From contig JAFYPH010000056.1 in the NCBI GenBank assembly GCA_017547585.1, forward strand, positions 1-39,358: 39,358 nucleotides of DNA, read 5' to 3'. The DNA is from Bacteroidaceae bacterium. GTDB lineage: Bacteria; Bacteroidota; Bacteroidia; Bacteroidales; Bacteroidaceae. Shown here one piece after another: positions 25,612 through 35,181 of the stretch. The translations under genes and the position numbers were made by a program. The first letter of the stretch is position 1, and each line of letters opens with the position of its first letter. The notes under the pieces were generated by a model, which saw nothing but the letters and a program-made list of their open reading frames with translations, did no database searches and was not told where the DNA came from.

Positions 25612-26436
25612 TTAAAATTTAATGCCGTTAAGCAGTGTGGAGACCTCCACTTTCTTGTACGACGAGAGGTCGGTGGTGCCGTTCAGCTTGAAGCTGTCGG
25701 CCTTGGGGCTGCTGAGCTTAAAGTCGAGCTTGTAGTTTGCCACCGAGAAACGTATCTGACGGGGGAAAAGGCGTGCGCCCACAGTTGAAAAGTCGGAGTA
25801 GTTGCAATCGACGCTCAATTTGTTGTCGTAGTTGCCACGGGTGAGCTGCAGGCTGCCGCTGCTCTGCTCTACGTGGAAAGTGTACTGCATGCCCTTCTCG
25901 CGCTCGGTGGTGAGGAGAATCTCGCCGTTGGCAACAGCAACGTCCATCTTTGAGAGGTATTTTTCCACAGGCTTTCCATCGGGAGCAAAAACCTCGTTGA
26001 GCATTATTGCCTCGACCATAGAGTAGTCTATTCCCAGACGTTCGAGGGCCTCGATGTCGCTGTAGCTGACCTCGGCGTACTCGCGGCCGAGACGGTAGAT
26101 GAGCAGCATCTTTTTAGGGGTGAGCTCGGCGCGGGCTACCTCTATGAGGCCGCCGAGGGCATTGACGCTTATGAGCATTCCCTCGCCGCGCTTGATCCTT
26201 ACGTTGCCGTTGGCCGAAAATTCCTTTCCGCCGATGTTCGCCGTGAGCTTCACCTTGGACGAGAGGTGCGAGAGGCTGCTGCTCACTGCCTGCATGCTCT
26301 TGAGCTCTTTCATTGTGACGCTGCCAGCCGATGCGCTGTTCTTTTTAGAGGCACAGCCGCCCACGCCCATGAGAAGCAACAGCATTGCTGCCACTGCCAT
26401 TATATTGCATATTCTACTTTTTCTTTCTCTTTTCAT
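25612..26436 (-). CDS. DUF4292 lipoprotein
   Basis: The 274-residue lipoprotein (lipobox GVGGC, Cys28) has a LolA/LolB-like beta pattern: MQAVSSSLSHLSSKVKLT, IKRGEGMLISVNAL, EVARAELTPKKMLLIYR, ALERLGIDYSMVEAIML. It matches DUF4292. A role in lipoprotein or lipid handling at the envelope is suggested by the fold only. The start overlaps the TPR gene's end by 23 nt; an internal ATG at 26400 would also give a lipoprotein signal without overlap. Same operon as dut and the EnvC-like gene. Confidence 0.85.
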   Translation of the reverse strand: MKRERKSRICNIMAVAAMLLLLMGVGGCASKKNSASAGSVTMKELKSMQAVSSSLSHLSSKVKLTANIGGKEFSANGNVRIKRGEGMLISVNALGGLIEVARAELTPKKMLLIYRLGREYAEVSYSDIEALERLGIDYSMVEAIMLNEVFAPDGKPVEKYLSKMDVAVANGEILLTTEREKGMQYTFHVEQSSGSLQLTRGNYDNKLSVDCNYSDFSTVGARLFPRQIRFSVANYKLDFKLSSPKADSFKLNGTTDLSSYKKVEVSTLLNGIKF

Positions 26437-28183
26437 CAGCTATATATTTCTTTTTCTTAATCTTACGTTTCAATATCTTTGAGTCGTCGCCCATTTTCTG
26501 TGCTTCGAGCCAGAATTCCACCGCGCGCTCGGTGTCGCCGCACATGGCAAAAATGTCGCCGCAGTGAACGTACTCTACGGTGCTCATCTCTTCGTTAGTC
26601 TGTATGAGCTTTTCGGCGTAGGCGCGCGCCTCTTCGTAGCGCTTCTGCATGAAGAGCACCCACATATAGGTGTCAATGTATATGGGATTGTCGGGCTCTT
26701 CTTTCAGGGTTTTCAGGCTCATCTCCTCGGCGCGCTCAAGGTCGCCGCCGTCGAGTGTAAGATAGTAGGCGTAGTTGTTGAGGACTACAATGTTACCCGG
26801 GTCGTAGACTAGCGCCGAGTCGTAGGCTTCGATTGTTGCAGCCATATTTCCAAGCTCGTGCTCGGTGTCGCCTATGAGTGTGAAGAGCTCCGAGACCATC
26901 GAGGGGTCGCACTCTTCGTCGCGACTCTTGAGGCCGCGGCGGTAGCTCTCGATAGACTCCTGCGGCCTTTTCAGCTTGTAGCAGGCGATTCCGCGGTAAT
27001 AGTAGAGCTGCAGAATCTCGGGGTTGTACTGTATGGCTGTGTCGCTGCGTGCGATAATCTCTTCGTAGTCTTTGCGCCCTATCGCGTAGCTCAACAGTTG
27101 CAGCTGGGCCATGCGATTCTCGGGTTCTATGGAGAGTATCTTGTGCAACAGGGGAGTAACCATCTTTTCGTCGGTTTTTTTGTGGGTAAGATACTGCGCG
27201 TAGACCGAGAGCACAGGCAACTGCTCCACCGGCTGGGCCATGAGACGCTCGCACAGATTGATGATGTAGAGGCTGTCGCCACCCGTCTTTTCAATCTCGC
27301 CTATTACCTTGACCAATATTTCGGAGCGCATCGACGAGGGCATCTTTTTGTTCATGAGCAGCGTGTCGACGCTCGACAGGAACTGCTTGTTGTCGCCGTA
27401 GTGCTTGTAATAGTCGACCAACGAAAGTTGCGCCGGCAGATTGTCGGACTCTTGCGACAATACTTCGTTGTATATTTTCAGTGCTTGCGCGGGGTTGTTG
27501 TTCTTTTCGTAAATGTCGCCCAAAAGCACTTTGAATCGCAGGTCGTCGGGGTATTCGGCTGCGAGCTTCGCAACCTCGGCGATGGCCTTGGCGCTGTCCT
27601 GCATCTGTATGCAGATGTTGTACTTGCGCAGGCTTATCTGCTCGCTCTTGCCCTCTTTGCGCTCGTACTCGCCCAGCGCGGCAATGGCCTTGTCGTACTC
27701 GCCCTCTTCGCTGTAGTACCCTGCAAGCACAAGGTCAATCTCGCTGTGGGTGGGAAACTCCTTGCCCATATTTTCGTAGACGGCGATGGCCTCGGCACGC
27801 TGACCGCTATTCTCGTATGCGGCGGCGAGGATGGTGCGGTACCAGAAGTTGCGGGGCTCTTCCTTCACTGCCTGTTGCATGAGGGCGAGTGCTTCGTTCT
27901 TCTTTCCGAGGAACATATAGTAGTTGGAGAGCTCGAAGAGCACTGCGGGGGAATTGGGCTCTATCGACAGACAGTGCTCGAACATTTCGAGTGCATCGTC
28001 GTGGCTCTCTTGCTCTTTGAGTGCGAGGGCCTGAAGATAGTAGTAGTCGAAGGCGCGGCGACGGGCAATAGTGTCGTCGGCAGTCGGAGGGGTGTCAGTA
28101 GAGGGCAACGACGAACGGGCCGGGAGCATCGCTGCTCCAAGCATCAGCATCAACGTGACGATTATTACCCTATAGCTGTTCAT
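26414..28183 (-). CDS. Tetratricopeptide-repeat protein
   Basis: The 589-residue secreted protein has a signal peptide (residues 1-23). About a dozen TPR units follow from residue 45, for example DDALEMFEHCLSIEPNSPAV, NEALALMQQAVKEEPRNFWY, AQALKIYNEVLSQESDNLPA and ERAEEMSLKTLKEEPDNPIY. It is a periplasmic protein-interaction scaffold. The KRKIKKKKYIADEKRKKK tail is strongly basic. It begins 11 nt after dut and its end overlaps the DUF4292 gene by 23 nt, so it is part of the envelope operon. Confidence 0.9.
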   Translation of the reverse strand: MNSYRVIIVTLMLMLGAAMLPARSSLPSTDTPPTADDTIARRRAFDYYYLQALALKEQESHDDALEMFEHCLSIEPNSPAVLFELSNYYMFLGKKNEALALMQQAVKEEPRNFWYRTILAAAYENSGQRAEAIAVYENMGKEFPTHSEIDLVLAGYYSEEGEYDKAIAALGEYERKEGKSEQISLRKYNICIQMQDSAKAIAEVAKLAAEYPDDLRFKVLLGDIYEKNNNPAQALKIYNEVLSQESDNLPAQLSLVDYYKHYGDNKQFLSSVDTLLMNKKMPSSMRSEILVKVIGEIEKTGGDSLYIINLCERLMAQPVEQLPVLSVYAQYLTHKKTDEKMVTPLLHKILSIEPENRMAQLQLLSYAIGRKDYEEIIARSDTAIQYNPEILQLYYYRGIACYKLKRPQESIESYRRGLKSRDEECDPSMVSELFTLIGDTEHELGNMAATIEAYDSALVYDPGNIVVLNNYAYYLTLDGGDLERAEEMSLKTLKEEPDNPIYIDTYMWVLFMQKRYEEARAYAEKLIQTNEEMSTVEYVHCGDIFAMCGDTERAVEFWLEAQKMGDDSKILKRKIKKKKYIADEKRKKK

Positions 28184-28194
28184 AGAATTGCTCG

Positions 28195-28626
28195 TTAGAC
28201 GCCTGTGTGACCGAAACCTCCTGCACCGCGCTCAGTGTCGTCGAGGGTGGTAACCTCGACCCACTCGGCCTGCTCGTGACGCGCAATGACCATCTGGGCT
28301 ATGCGCTCGCCGTCGGTAATCTCGAACGGCTGGTCGGAGAGGTTGACGAGTATCACGCATATTTCGCCGCGGTAGTCGGCGTCGATGGTACCGGGGGTGT
28401 TGAGCACCGTGATTCCCTTTTTAATGGCGAGGCCGCTGCGGGGACGCACCTGTGCCTCGTAGCCGGGAGGCAGGGCCATGTACAGTCCTGTGGGAACAAG
28501 CGTACGCTGCAAAGGGTTCAATACTATGCTATTTTCTATGTTTGCTCTAAGGTCGAGACCCGCCGAGAGAGGGGTTGCATACTCGGGCAACGGGTGCTTG
28601 GACTTGTTTATGATTTCAACTTTCAT
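28195..28626 (-). CDS. dut: dUTP diphosphatase
   Basis: The 143-residue trimeric dUTPase converts dUTP to dUMP and keeps uracil out of DNA. The five family motifs are visible: AGLDLRA (1), PRSGLA (2), [11 protein letters not shown] (3, with catalytic Asp), GERIAQMVI (4) and [10 protein letters not shown] (5). It is the first gene of a five-gene minus-strand operon, as in other Bacteroidota. A TAATTTTG octamer at 28663-28656 lies about 30 nt upstream. Confidence 0.97.
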   Translation of the reverse strand: MKVEIINKSKHPLPEYATPLSAGLDLRANIENSIVLNPLQRTLVPTGLYMALPPGYEAQVRPRSGLAIKKGITVLNTPGTIDADYRGEICVILVNLSDQPFEITDGERIAQMVIARHEQAEWVEVTTLDDTERGAGGFGHTGV

Positions 28627-28655
28627 CGCTTTTTTATTTTCTTTATGCGAAAGTA

Positions 28656-28663
28656 CAAAATTA
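28656..28663 (-). promoter_or_regulatory. Candidate -7 promoter motif for dut operon
   Basis: Minus strand TAATTTTG fits TAnnTTTG; no clear -33 element upstream. Confidence 0.45.
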
Positions 28664-28749
28664 TTGCCACTTTCGGCCTCTGTTTGTTTTTTTTAATATT
28701 ATTAAAGTGGGCGTGCGAGGGGCTGAGGGCACTACCCTACTACAAAGCA

Positions 28750-28780
28750 AAAGAACGACAAGCTCTGTTTGCCGTTCTTT
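28750..28780 (-). terminator. Possible terminator after glsB
   Basis: An 8-bp stem (28750-28757 with 28773-28780) extended by 3 more pairs after one mismatch, 7-nt loop. It lies 15 nt after the glsB stop. The T-run on the minus strand is poor. Confidence 0.45.
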
Positions 28781-28795
28781 CCATGCTGTTCATCG

Positions 28796-29797
28796 TCAGG
28801 CCTGATTGCTGCTGTCGGGGTAGAAGACCTTGTGTGCGCCGGTCTTGAGCTCTATCAGCCATGGATTCTCTTTGGCAAAAGACTCAATGTAGCGCATGCG
28901 TTTGTCTTCGAGAATCTCGTCAACAGCTATAAGGATGCCCGTCTCTTCGACATTGCCGAACTCTGTGTTCACCGCTGTTCCGAACGTGCGCATCGTGGGC
29001 GACAGGCCCATATATGCGTTCACAAGCGGGGGGATATTGTATCCAAGGGCACGAACCTCGCGGTTGAGTATCTTGTAGTCCTCGGCAAATGTATCTTCGC
29101 AGAAGAGTGCTTCGAGCTCTTTTTCGTCTGTCTCGAGCAACAGGGGCGACATTGGCTCGATAAGTTTGTCGGGGTCGGCAAAATGTTTCTTCAGGAAATA
29201 GAGTATCATGTCCCTGCCCTGCTTGTGGTACGAGGGGTACATTGTCACCTTTCCGAAAAGATATTTTACGTTGGGGAGGACAACCGTCAGGGCTCCAAGG
29301 CCGTCCCAAAGGTTGTCGAGAGCGAAGAGGCTCTTGCGGCCCATTCTTGTAGATTGGTATTCGAGGGTGACGAACGAGCGTCCAAGCTCAATGGTCACGG
29401 GAAGAATCTCGTCAATGAATCGTTTGGAGAAACGGAACATGTCGTGGGCCGTTGCAAGGATGGGGGTGCCATCTTCGTGGAAACGAACATCGGAGCCCAG
29501 AATGAAGCGGTAGCCACCGATAATGTCGTTTGCATCGGGATTCCACACGATGAGCTGCTTGTAGGGATTCTCCATGGTGTCGAACTCGTCGATGTCCATC
29601 GAGAGGCCTGTACCACCGCCCGCCGCACGGAATGCAATCTCGCGCAGACGACCAATCTCGCGCATCACATTGGGCGAATCGGCTGCCGTCAACACATATA
29701 TTTCGTTCTTGCTGCGATTGGTGAAACGCAATCGCTTGTCCTCAGTTAGTTCCGCCTTGAGCAACTCTTTCGGAACCGGAGCTATAATCTCTTCCAT
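28796..29797 (-). CDS. glsB: GlsB-like N-acyltransferase (glycine lipid synthesis)
   Basis: The 333-residue protein has a GNAT/hemolysin-type acyltransferase pattern: VMREIGRLREIAFRAAGGGTG, DANDIIGGYRFILG, ELGRSFVTLEYQ and ALTVVLPNVKYLFGKVTMYPSY (pieces shown separately). This is the OlsB-like family. In Bacteroides, the glsB/glsA pair makes glycine lipids: GlsB N-acylates glycine with a 3-hydroxy fatty acid, and GlsA adds the second acyl chain. The adjacency to the PlsC-like gene 9 nt upstream supports this role. The substrate is inferred from that precedent, not from a motif. Confidence 0.85.
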   Translation of the reverse strand: MEEIIAPVPKELLKAELTEDKRLRFTNRSKNEIYVLTAADSPNVMREIGRLREIAFRAAGGGTGLSMDIDEFDTMENPYKQLIVWNPDANDIIGGYRFILGSDVRFHEDGTPILATAHDMFRFSKRFIDEILPVTIELGRSFVTLEYQSTRMGRKSLFALDNLWDGLGALTVVLPNVKYLFGKVTMYPSYHKQGRDMILYFLKKHFADPDKLIEPMSPLLLETDEKELEALFCEDTFAEDYKILNREVRALGYNIPPLVNAYMGLSPTMRTFGTAVNTEFGNVEETGILIAVDEILEDKRMRYIESFAKENPWLIELKTGAHKVFYPDSSNQA

Positions 29798-29806
29798 GTT
29801 GTGTAG

Positions 29807-30628
29807 TTATTGTCTGTTGAGAGAATATACAATATCCTGTACATATTGTGCCCACTCGGCAGGCTTCTTGCTCTTGTCGAATGTCTGCCACGAAATGGGC
29901 TTGCCTATTGTCACTTTGAACTTCTTTCCTCTGTTCTTGAACATTTCGTCGGCCAGATAGAGCATGGCGATGTTGAACTTTATGCCCAGCATCTTGTTCA
30001 CATTGGCGAGATTGTAGAAGAAGTCGGAATTGCGGCCCTCAAAGTGTATGGGAACAATATCTCTCTCTGTTTGTATGCTTTTGGTAATGAAGGTTTTTTT
30101 CCATTCAAGATCGCGGATGACGCCGTTTGTGCGACGCGAACAGATGCCCGCGGGGAACATCAGTATGTGATTCTCGGACTTGAAGGCGTCGTCTACCTGA
30201 CGGGGGAAGTTCTTTGCCTGACGACCGGTCTTGTTTATGGGAATAAACAGCGACTTCAGCTGGGGGATGTTCATCAGCAGGTCGTTTACAAGGTATTTTA
30301 TCTTTTCGTCGTAGTGCTTGCCGAGTATCATTCCCAGACCCATGCCGTCGAGCGCACCGAGGGGGTGGTTGCTGACGAATGTGCACCAGCCTTCGGCGGG
30401 CAGATTCTCCATGCCCTCGACCTCGAAAGAATTATCGAAAAATCTAAAGAAATCCTCTATAAACTCGACGCCGTATTTATCCTGCTCATTCTCGAGAAAG
30501 CCGTTAAGTTCCTCTTGATGGACAATCTTCTTGAGATACGACACGAGGAAACGAGGGACATAGCGTGCCTTTTTACCGGCCTTGGAGGCCAGAATGGCAT
30601 CTATATCTATCAACATTTTTTCGCTCAT
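29807..30628 (-). CDS. glsA: GlsA-like O-acyltransferase (PlsC family)
   Basis: The 273-residue membrane-associated lysophospholipid acyltransferase shows the catalytic NHPLGALDG (His and Asp separated by five residues where most PlsC proteins have four). FIPINKTGR, MFPAGICSRR (the glycerolipid-binding block) and IVPIHFEGRNS follow. I chose ATG 30628 (MSEKMLID) over ATG 30655, because the latter adds an unrelated 9 residues. It is the first gene of the glsA-glsB pair and a TACATTTG promoter motif lies upstream. It is inferred to acylate the hydroxyl of N-acyl glycine. Confidence 0.87.
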   Translation of the reverse strand: MSEKMLIDIDAILASKAGKKARYVPRFLVSYLKKIVHQEELNGFLENEQDKYGVEFIEDFFRFFDNSFEVEGMENLPAEGWCTFVSNHPLGALDGMGLGMILGKHYDEKIKYLVNDLLMNIPQLKSLFIPINKTGRQAKNFPRQVDDAFKSENHILMFPAGICSRRTNGVIRDLEWKKTFITKSIQTERDIVPIHFEGRNSDFFYNLANVNKMLGIKFNIAMLYLADEMFKNRGKKFKVTIGKPISWQTFDKSKKPAEWAQYVQDIVYSLNRQ

Positions 30629-30695
30629 GATTCTATGTTTTTCATCTCTCCGCAAAATGTATCAGAAACGGAAAGATCTTCTTTATTCTATCATG

Positions 30696-30727
30696 CAAAT
30701 GTATGATATATTTTTTAGATAATGAAA
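30696..30727 (-). promoter_or_regulatory. glsA-glsB promoter
   Basis: Minus strand TTTC (30727-30724), 20-nt spacer, TACATTTG (30703-30696). A near-consensus Bacteroidota promoter just downstream of the rpoC terminator. Confidence 0.65.
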
Positions 30728-30739
30728 TTTTAACATACA

Positions 30740-30779
30740 AAAGAAAAAGTGACAGAAGCAATTCTGTCACTTTTTCTTT
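30740..30779 (-). terminator. Intrinsic terminator after rpoC
   Basis: An 18-bp perfect stem (30740-30757 with 30762-30779) with a GCAA tetraloop on the plus strand. It closes the rplL-rpoB-rpoC unit. Confidence 0.93.
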
Positions 30780-30794
30780 GGGAATTTATCTTAA

Positions 30795-33700
30795 TTAATC
30801 CTCGTTGTCATCAACGTCGGAAAAATCGAGTACCGATTTCTTGTTGGCCATCATGCGCTCGTAATCCTCTTTCGAGCCTACGATTATGCGCTGGAACTCG
30901 CGCTGACCTGTTCCGGCGGGGATAAGGTGACCGCAGATTACGTTCTCCTTCATACCCAACAGGTAGTCGCTCTTCATGTTGATTGCAGCCTCGTTGAGCA
31001 CCTTTGTTGTCTCCTGGAACGATGCAGCTGACATGAAGCTTGTTGTCTGCAATGCTGCACGTGTGATACCCTGGAGAATCTGTGTTGATGTTGCGGGAAC
31101 TGCATCGCGTGCAACAATCTGCTTGAGGTCGCGGCGCTTGAGCATACTGTTCTCGTCGCGCAACTTGCGGGCTGTTACAATCTGGCCGGGCTTGAGGTTC
31201 TCCGAGTCGCCTGCGTCGACGATTACCTTCTTGCCCCAGATGCGGTCGTTCTCCTCCTGGAATTCGAGTTTGTCCACAATCTGAAGTTCGAGGAAGCGTG
31301 TATCGCCGGGCTCGTTGATCTGCACCTTGCGCATCATCTGACGTACGATAATCTCGAAGTGCTTGTCGTTGATCTTCACACCCTGTGAACGGTACACATC
31401 CTGAGCCTCGTTCACAATGTACTCCTGTACGGCTGTGGGGCCCTTGATGGCAAGAATGTCCGAGGGAGTGATTGCGCCGTCCGAGAGGGGTGTACCTGCA
31501 CGTACATAGTCGCCATCCTGAACAAGAATCTGCTTAGAGAGTGCCACAAGATATTTCTTGACGTCACCAACCTTAGAGGTGACAACAATCTCGCGGTTAC
31601 CACGTTTAACCTTACCCATTGAAACCTCACCGTCAATTTCGGCAACGACTGCGGGGTTAGAGGGGTTACGAGCCTCGAAGAGCTCGGTTACACGGGGGAG
31701 ACCACCGGTGATATCACCGGCATTACCGAACACGCGAGGAATCTTCACGAGAATATCACCGGCCTTGAGCAACTGCTTGTTGTCGATAACCACGTGACCA
31801 CCCACGGGGAGGTTGTATGTGTGAAGAATGTTTCCGTCCTCGTCTACAATGTGAACGGTAGGTATCTTGTTCTTGTCCTTAGACTCTGTGATTACTATCT
31901 CTTTAAGACCTGTACTCTCGTCAGTCTCTACCTTGTATGTTACGTTCTCGATAACCGACTCGAAGTCTACACGGCCACCAACCTCGGTAACGATTACCGC
32001 GTTGAAGGGGTCCCATGTTGCAACTATCTTTCCGGCCTCTACAAGCTCGTCCTCTGATGCGTAGAGTTTAGAACCGTAAGGAATGTTGTGTGTAGAGAGT
32101 ACGATTCCTGTGTTTACATCCACGAAACGTACCTCACCCAAACGACCTACTACAATCTTCACGGGAGAGCCGTCAGAGTCTACAGCGTCTACTGTACGCA
32201 ACTCCTCGAATTTCACACGTGAAGCGTGCTTAGCCTTGATGCTTGCGTCTGCTGCGATGTTGGCAGCGGTACCACCGGCGTGGAAGGTACGAAGTGTAAG
32301 CTGTGTACCGGGCTCACCGATTGACTGTGCTGCGATTACGCCGACTGCCTCGCCCTTCTCGACCATACGGCTGGTAGCAAGGTTGCGACCGTAACATTTT
32401 GCACAAACACCGTGCTTAGACTCACAGGTGAGTACCGAACGAATCTCTACGCTCTCGATGGGAGAGTTCTCAATCTCCTCGGCAATAGCCTCGGTGATGA
32501 GCTCGCCTGATGCAACGATGAGCTTGCCCGATACGGGGTCGATAACATCGTGAACAGATACGCGACCGAGAATACGCTCAGAGAGTGAAGAGATAACCTC
32601 GTCGTTGTTCTTGAGAGCTGTACATACGAGTCCGCGCAATGTACCGCAATCCTCTTCGTTGATGATAACATCGTGCGATACGTCAACGAGACGACGTGTA
32701 AGGTAACCGGCATCGGCTGTCTTAAGCGCGGTATCGGCAAGACCCTTACGAGCACCGTGAGAAGAGATAAAGTACTCGAGCACCGAAAGACCCTCTTTAA
32801 AGTTAGAAAGAATGGGGTTCTCGATAATCTGTGCACCCTCGGCACCCGCCTTCTGGGGTTTAGCCATAAGACCACGCATACCCGAGAGCTGACGAATCTG
32901 GTCTTTAGAACCACGGGCACCTGAGTCAAGCATCATATATACTGAGTTGAAGCCCTGATCGTCGGTTGAGATTGTCTTCATCAATACGTTTGCAAGGTCG
33001 GCATTTACGTGTGTCCACTCGTCGACAACCTTGTTGTAACGCTCTTTGTCGGTGATAAGACCGAGGTTGTACTCTGCGAGAATCTCCTCGACCTTCTCGT
33101 TACCCTTACGCACGAGCTCTTCTTTCTCTTTGGGGATGATAACATCGTCCAAGTTGAACGAAAGACCACCCTTGAACGCCATCTGGTAACCGAGGTTCTT
33201 GATTCCGTCGAGGAAGTCTGCCGAACGGGCAACACCCACACGTTTGATAACCTCGCTGATGATGTCGCGGAGAGATTTTTTAGAAATGATGGTGTTCACG
33301 TAACCCATTTCACGGGGAACAATCTGGTTAACGATTACACGACCCACTGAAGTCTCGCGCAATACGTTTACATAATTGCCATTCTCGTCGCGGTCCTCAA
33401 CAAGCACCTTGACGGGAGCGTGAATGTCTACGCGACCCTGGTTGTAAGCGATGAGAGCCTCCTCGGGACCATAGAATGTCATTCCATGACCCTTAGCGCC
33501 CTCGCGCATCTTTGTAATATAATAGAGTCCGAGTACCATATCCTGTGAAGGTACGGCAATAGGAGCACCATTCGAGGGGTTAAGTATGTTGTGCGACTGA
33601 AGCATGAGCATCTGAGCCTCGAGAACTGCCTCGTTGCTCAAAGGCAAGTGAACAGCCATCTGGTCACCGTCGAAGTCGGCGTTGAACGCGGTACATGCGA

Positions 33701-35150
33701 GGGGGTGCAGCTGGATAGCCTTACCCTCGATCATCTTGGGCTGGAAGGCCTGGATACCCAAACGGTGAAGTGTCGGCGCACGGTTGAGCAGTACAGGGTG
33801 ACCCTTCATTACGTGCTCGAGGATGTCCCAGATAACGGGCTCGCGACGATCGACAATCTTCTTGGCCGATTTTACAGTCTTCACGATGCCGCGCTCTATG
33901 AGCTTACGGATGATGAAAGGCTTGTAGAGCTCGGCTGCCATCAATTTGGGAAGACCGCACTCGCCCATCTTGAGCTCGGGACCAACGACGATTACCGAAC
34001 GAGCCGAGTAATCGACACGCTTACCGAGAAGGTTCTGACGGAAACGTCCCTGCTTACCTTTGAGGCTGTCCGAGAGAGACTTCAAAGGACGGTTGGCGTC
34101 AGACTTCAACGCGCTTGCCTTACGTGAGTTGTCGAACAATGAATCGACAGCCTCCTGAAGCATACGCTTCTCGTTACGCAAGATAACCTCGGGAGCCTTA
34201 ATCTCGATGAGCTTCTTCAGACGGTTGTTACGTATGATTACACGACGATAGAGGTCGTTGAGGTCGGATGTTGCGAAACGTCCACCATCCAGAGGCACCA
34301 AAGGACGCAATTCGGGAGGTGTTACGGGAATCACAGTCATAATCATCCACTCGGGACGGTTGCGACCTGCCGACGCCGACATTGACGAACGGAAAGACTC
34401 CACTACCTGAAGACGTTTCAAAGCCTCGTTCTTGCGCTGCTGAGACATGTCAGTGTTTGCGCGGTTACGCAACTCGTAAGAGAGAGCGTCGAGGTCGATG
34501 CGTGCAAGGAGGTCCTGAATAGCCTCGGCACCCATCTTTGCAATGAACTTGTTGGGGTCTGAGTCGTCGAGTGCCTGGTTGCCTGCGGGGAGGTTGTCCA
34601 TAATTGAAAGATACTCGTCCTCGGTGAGCAACTGGTTGGCAACAACGCCGTCAGTTACGCTATCCTTACCGATAACCTCCTGACGTGTATCACCCTCGGT
34701 GCGGGCCATTACACCCGGCTGTATAACAATGTACTTCTCGTAGTAGATGACAGCATCGAGGTTCTTTGTGGGAAGACCGAGAAGATAACCAATCTTGTTG
34801 GGAAGTGAACGGAAATACCAGATGTGAGCCACAGGCACAACAAGCTGAATATGTCCCATACGTTCACGTCTAACCTTCTTCTCTGTAACCATTACACCAC
34901 AACGGTCACAAACGATACCTTTATATCTGATACGTTTGTACTTACCGCAATGACACTCGTAATCCTTTACAGGACCGAAGATACGCTCACAGAACAATCC
35001 GTCACGCTCCGGCTTATAGGTACGGTAGTTGATTGTTTCGGGTTTCAACACCTCACCACTCGAACTACCAAGGATCTCCTGCGGAGAGGCCAATCCTATG
35101 GTAATTTTAGTGAAGTTATTTTTTGTCTTAGTTTCTTTTCTGAAAGCCAT
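30795..35150 (-). CDS. rpoC: RNA polymerase beta' subunit
   Basis: The 1451-residue catalytic subunit of RNA polymerase has the N-terminal zinc finger (Cys66, Cys68, Cys81, Cys84) and the rudder/lid region. The active-site [12 protein letters not shown] at 490-501 has Asp492, Asp494 and Asp496 holding Mg2+. The trigger-loop region (GMRGLMAKP) and the second zinc site ([13 protein letters not shown]) are also present. It starts with [12 protein letters not shown], 31 nt after the rpoB stop. Base use is that of a highly expressed gene. Length fits Bacteroidota RpoC. Confidence 0.99.
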   Translation of the reverse strand: MAFRKETKTKNNFTKITIGLASPQEILGSSSGEVLKPETINYRTYKPERDGLFCERIFGPVKDYECHCGKYKRIRYKGIVCDRCGVMVTEKKVRRERMGHIQLVVPVAHIWYFRSLPNKIGYLLGLPTKNLDAVIYYEKYIVIQPGVMARTEGDTRQEVIGKDSVTDGVVANQLLTEDEYLSIMDNLPAGNQALDDSDPNKFIAKMGAEAIQDLLARIDLDALSYELRNRANTDMSQQRKNEALKRLQVVESFRSSMSASAGRNRPEWMIMTVIPVTPPELRPLVPLDGGRFATSDLNDLYRRVIIRNNRLKKLIEIKAPEVILRNEKRMLQEAVDSLFDNSRKASALKSDANRPLKSLSDSLKGKQGRFRQNLLGKRVDYSARSVIVVGPELKMGECGLPKLMAAELYKPFIIRKLIERGIVKTVKSAKKIVDRREPVIWDILEHVMKGHPVLLNRAPTLHRLGIQAFQPKMIEGKAIQLHPLACTAFNADFDGDQMAVHLPLSNEAVLEAQMLMLQSHNILNPSNGAPIAVPSQDMVLGLYYITKMREGAKGHGMTFYGPEEALIAYNQGRVDIHAPVKVLVEDRDENGNYVNVLRETSVGRVIVNQIVPREMGYVNTIISKKSLRDIISEVIKRVGVARSADFLDGIKNLGYQMAFKGGLSFNLDDVIIPKEKEELVRKGNEKVEEILAEYNLGLITDKERYNKVVDEWTHVNADLANVLMKTISTDDQGFNSVYMMLDSGARGSKDQIRQLSGMRGLMAKPQKAGAEGAQIIENPILSNFKEGLSVLEYFISSHGARKGLADTALKTADAGYLTRRLVDVSHDVIINEEDCGTLRGLVCTALKNNDEVISSLSERILGRVSVHDVIDPVSGKLIVASGELITEAIAEEIENSPIESVEIRSVLTCESKHGVCAKCYGRNLATSRMVEKGEAVGVIAAQSIGEPGTQLTLRTFHAGGTAANIAADASIKAKHASRVKFEELRTVDAVDSDGSPVKIVVGRLGEVRFVDVNTGIVLSTHNIPYGSKLYASEDELVEAGKIVATWDPFNAVIVTEVGGRVDFESVIENVTYKVETDESTGLKEIVITESKDKNKIPTVHIVDEDGNILHTYNLPVGGHVVIDNKQLLKAGDILVKIPRVFGNAGDITGGLPRVTELFEARNPSNPAVVAEIDGEVSMGKVKRGNREIVVTSKVGDVKKYLVALSKQILVQDGDYVRAGTPLSDGAITPSDILAIKGPTAVQEYIVNEAQDVYRSQGVKINDKHFEIIVRQMMRKVQINEPGDTRFLELQIVDKLEFQEENDRIWGKKVIVDAGDSENLKPGQIVTARKLRDENSMLKRRDLKQIVARDAVPATSTQILQGITRAALQTTSFMSAASFQETTKVLNEAAINMKSDYLLGMKENVICGHLIPAGTGQREFQRIIVGSKEDYERMMANKKSVLDFSDVDDNED

Positions 35151-35181
35151 AATACTATATTGACAAACGTGATGGTATTAA

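Noticed and set aside
26858-28198. 446-codon plus-strand open frame opposite the TPR gene
   Set aside because: Shadow of a well-supported TPR protein; composition dominated by Val, Leu, His and Ala with no domain or start signal.
28769-29749. 326-codon plus-strand open frame opposite glsB
   Set aside because: Antisense shadow of a conserved acyltransferase; no recognisable features.
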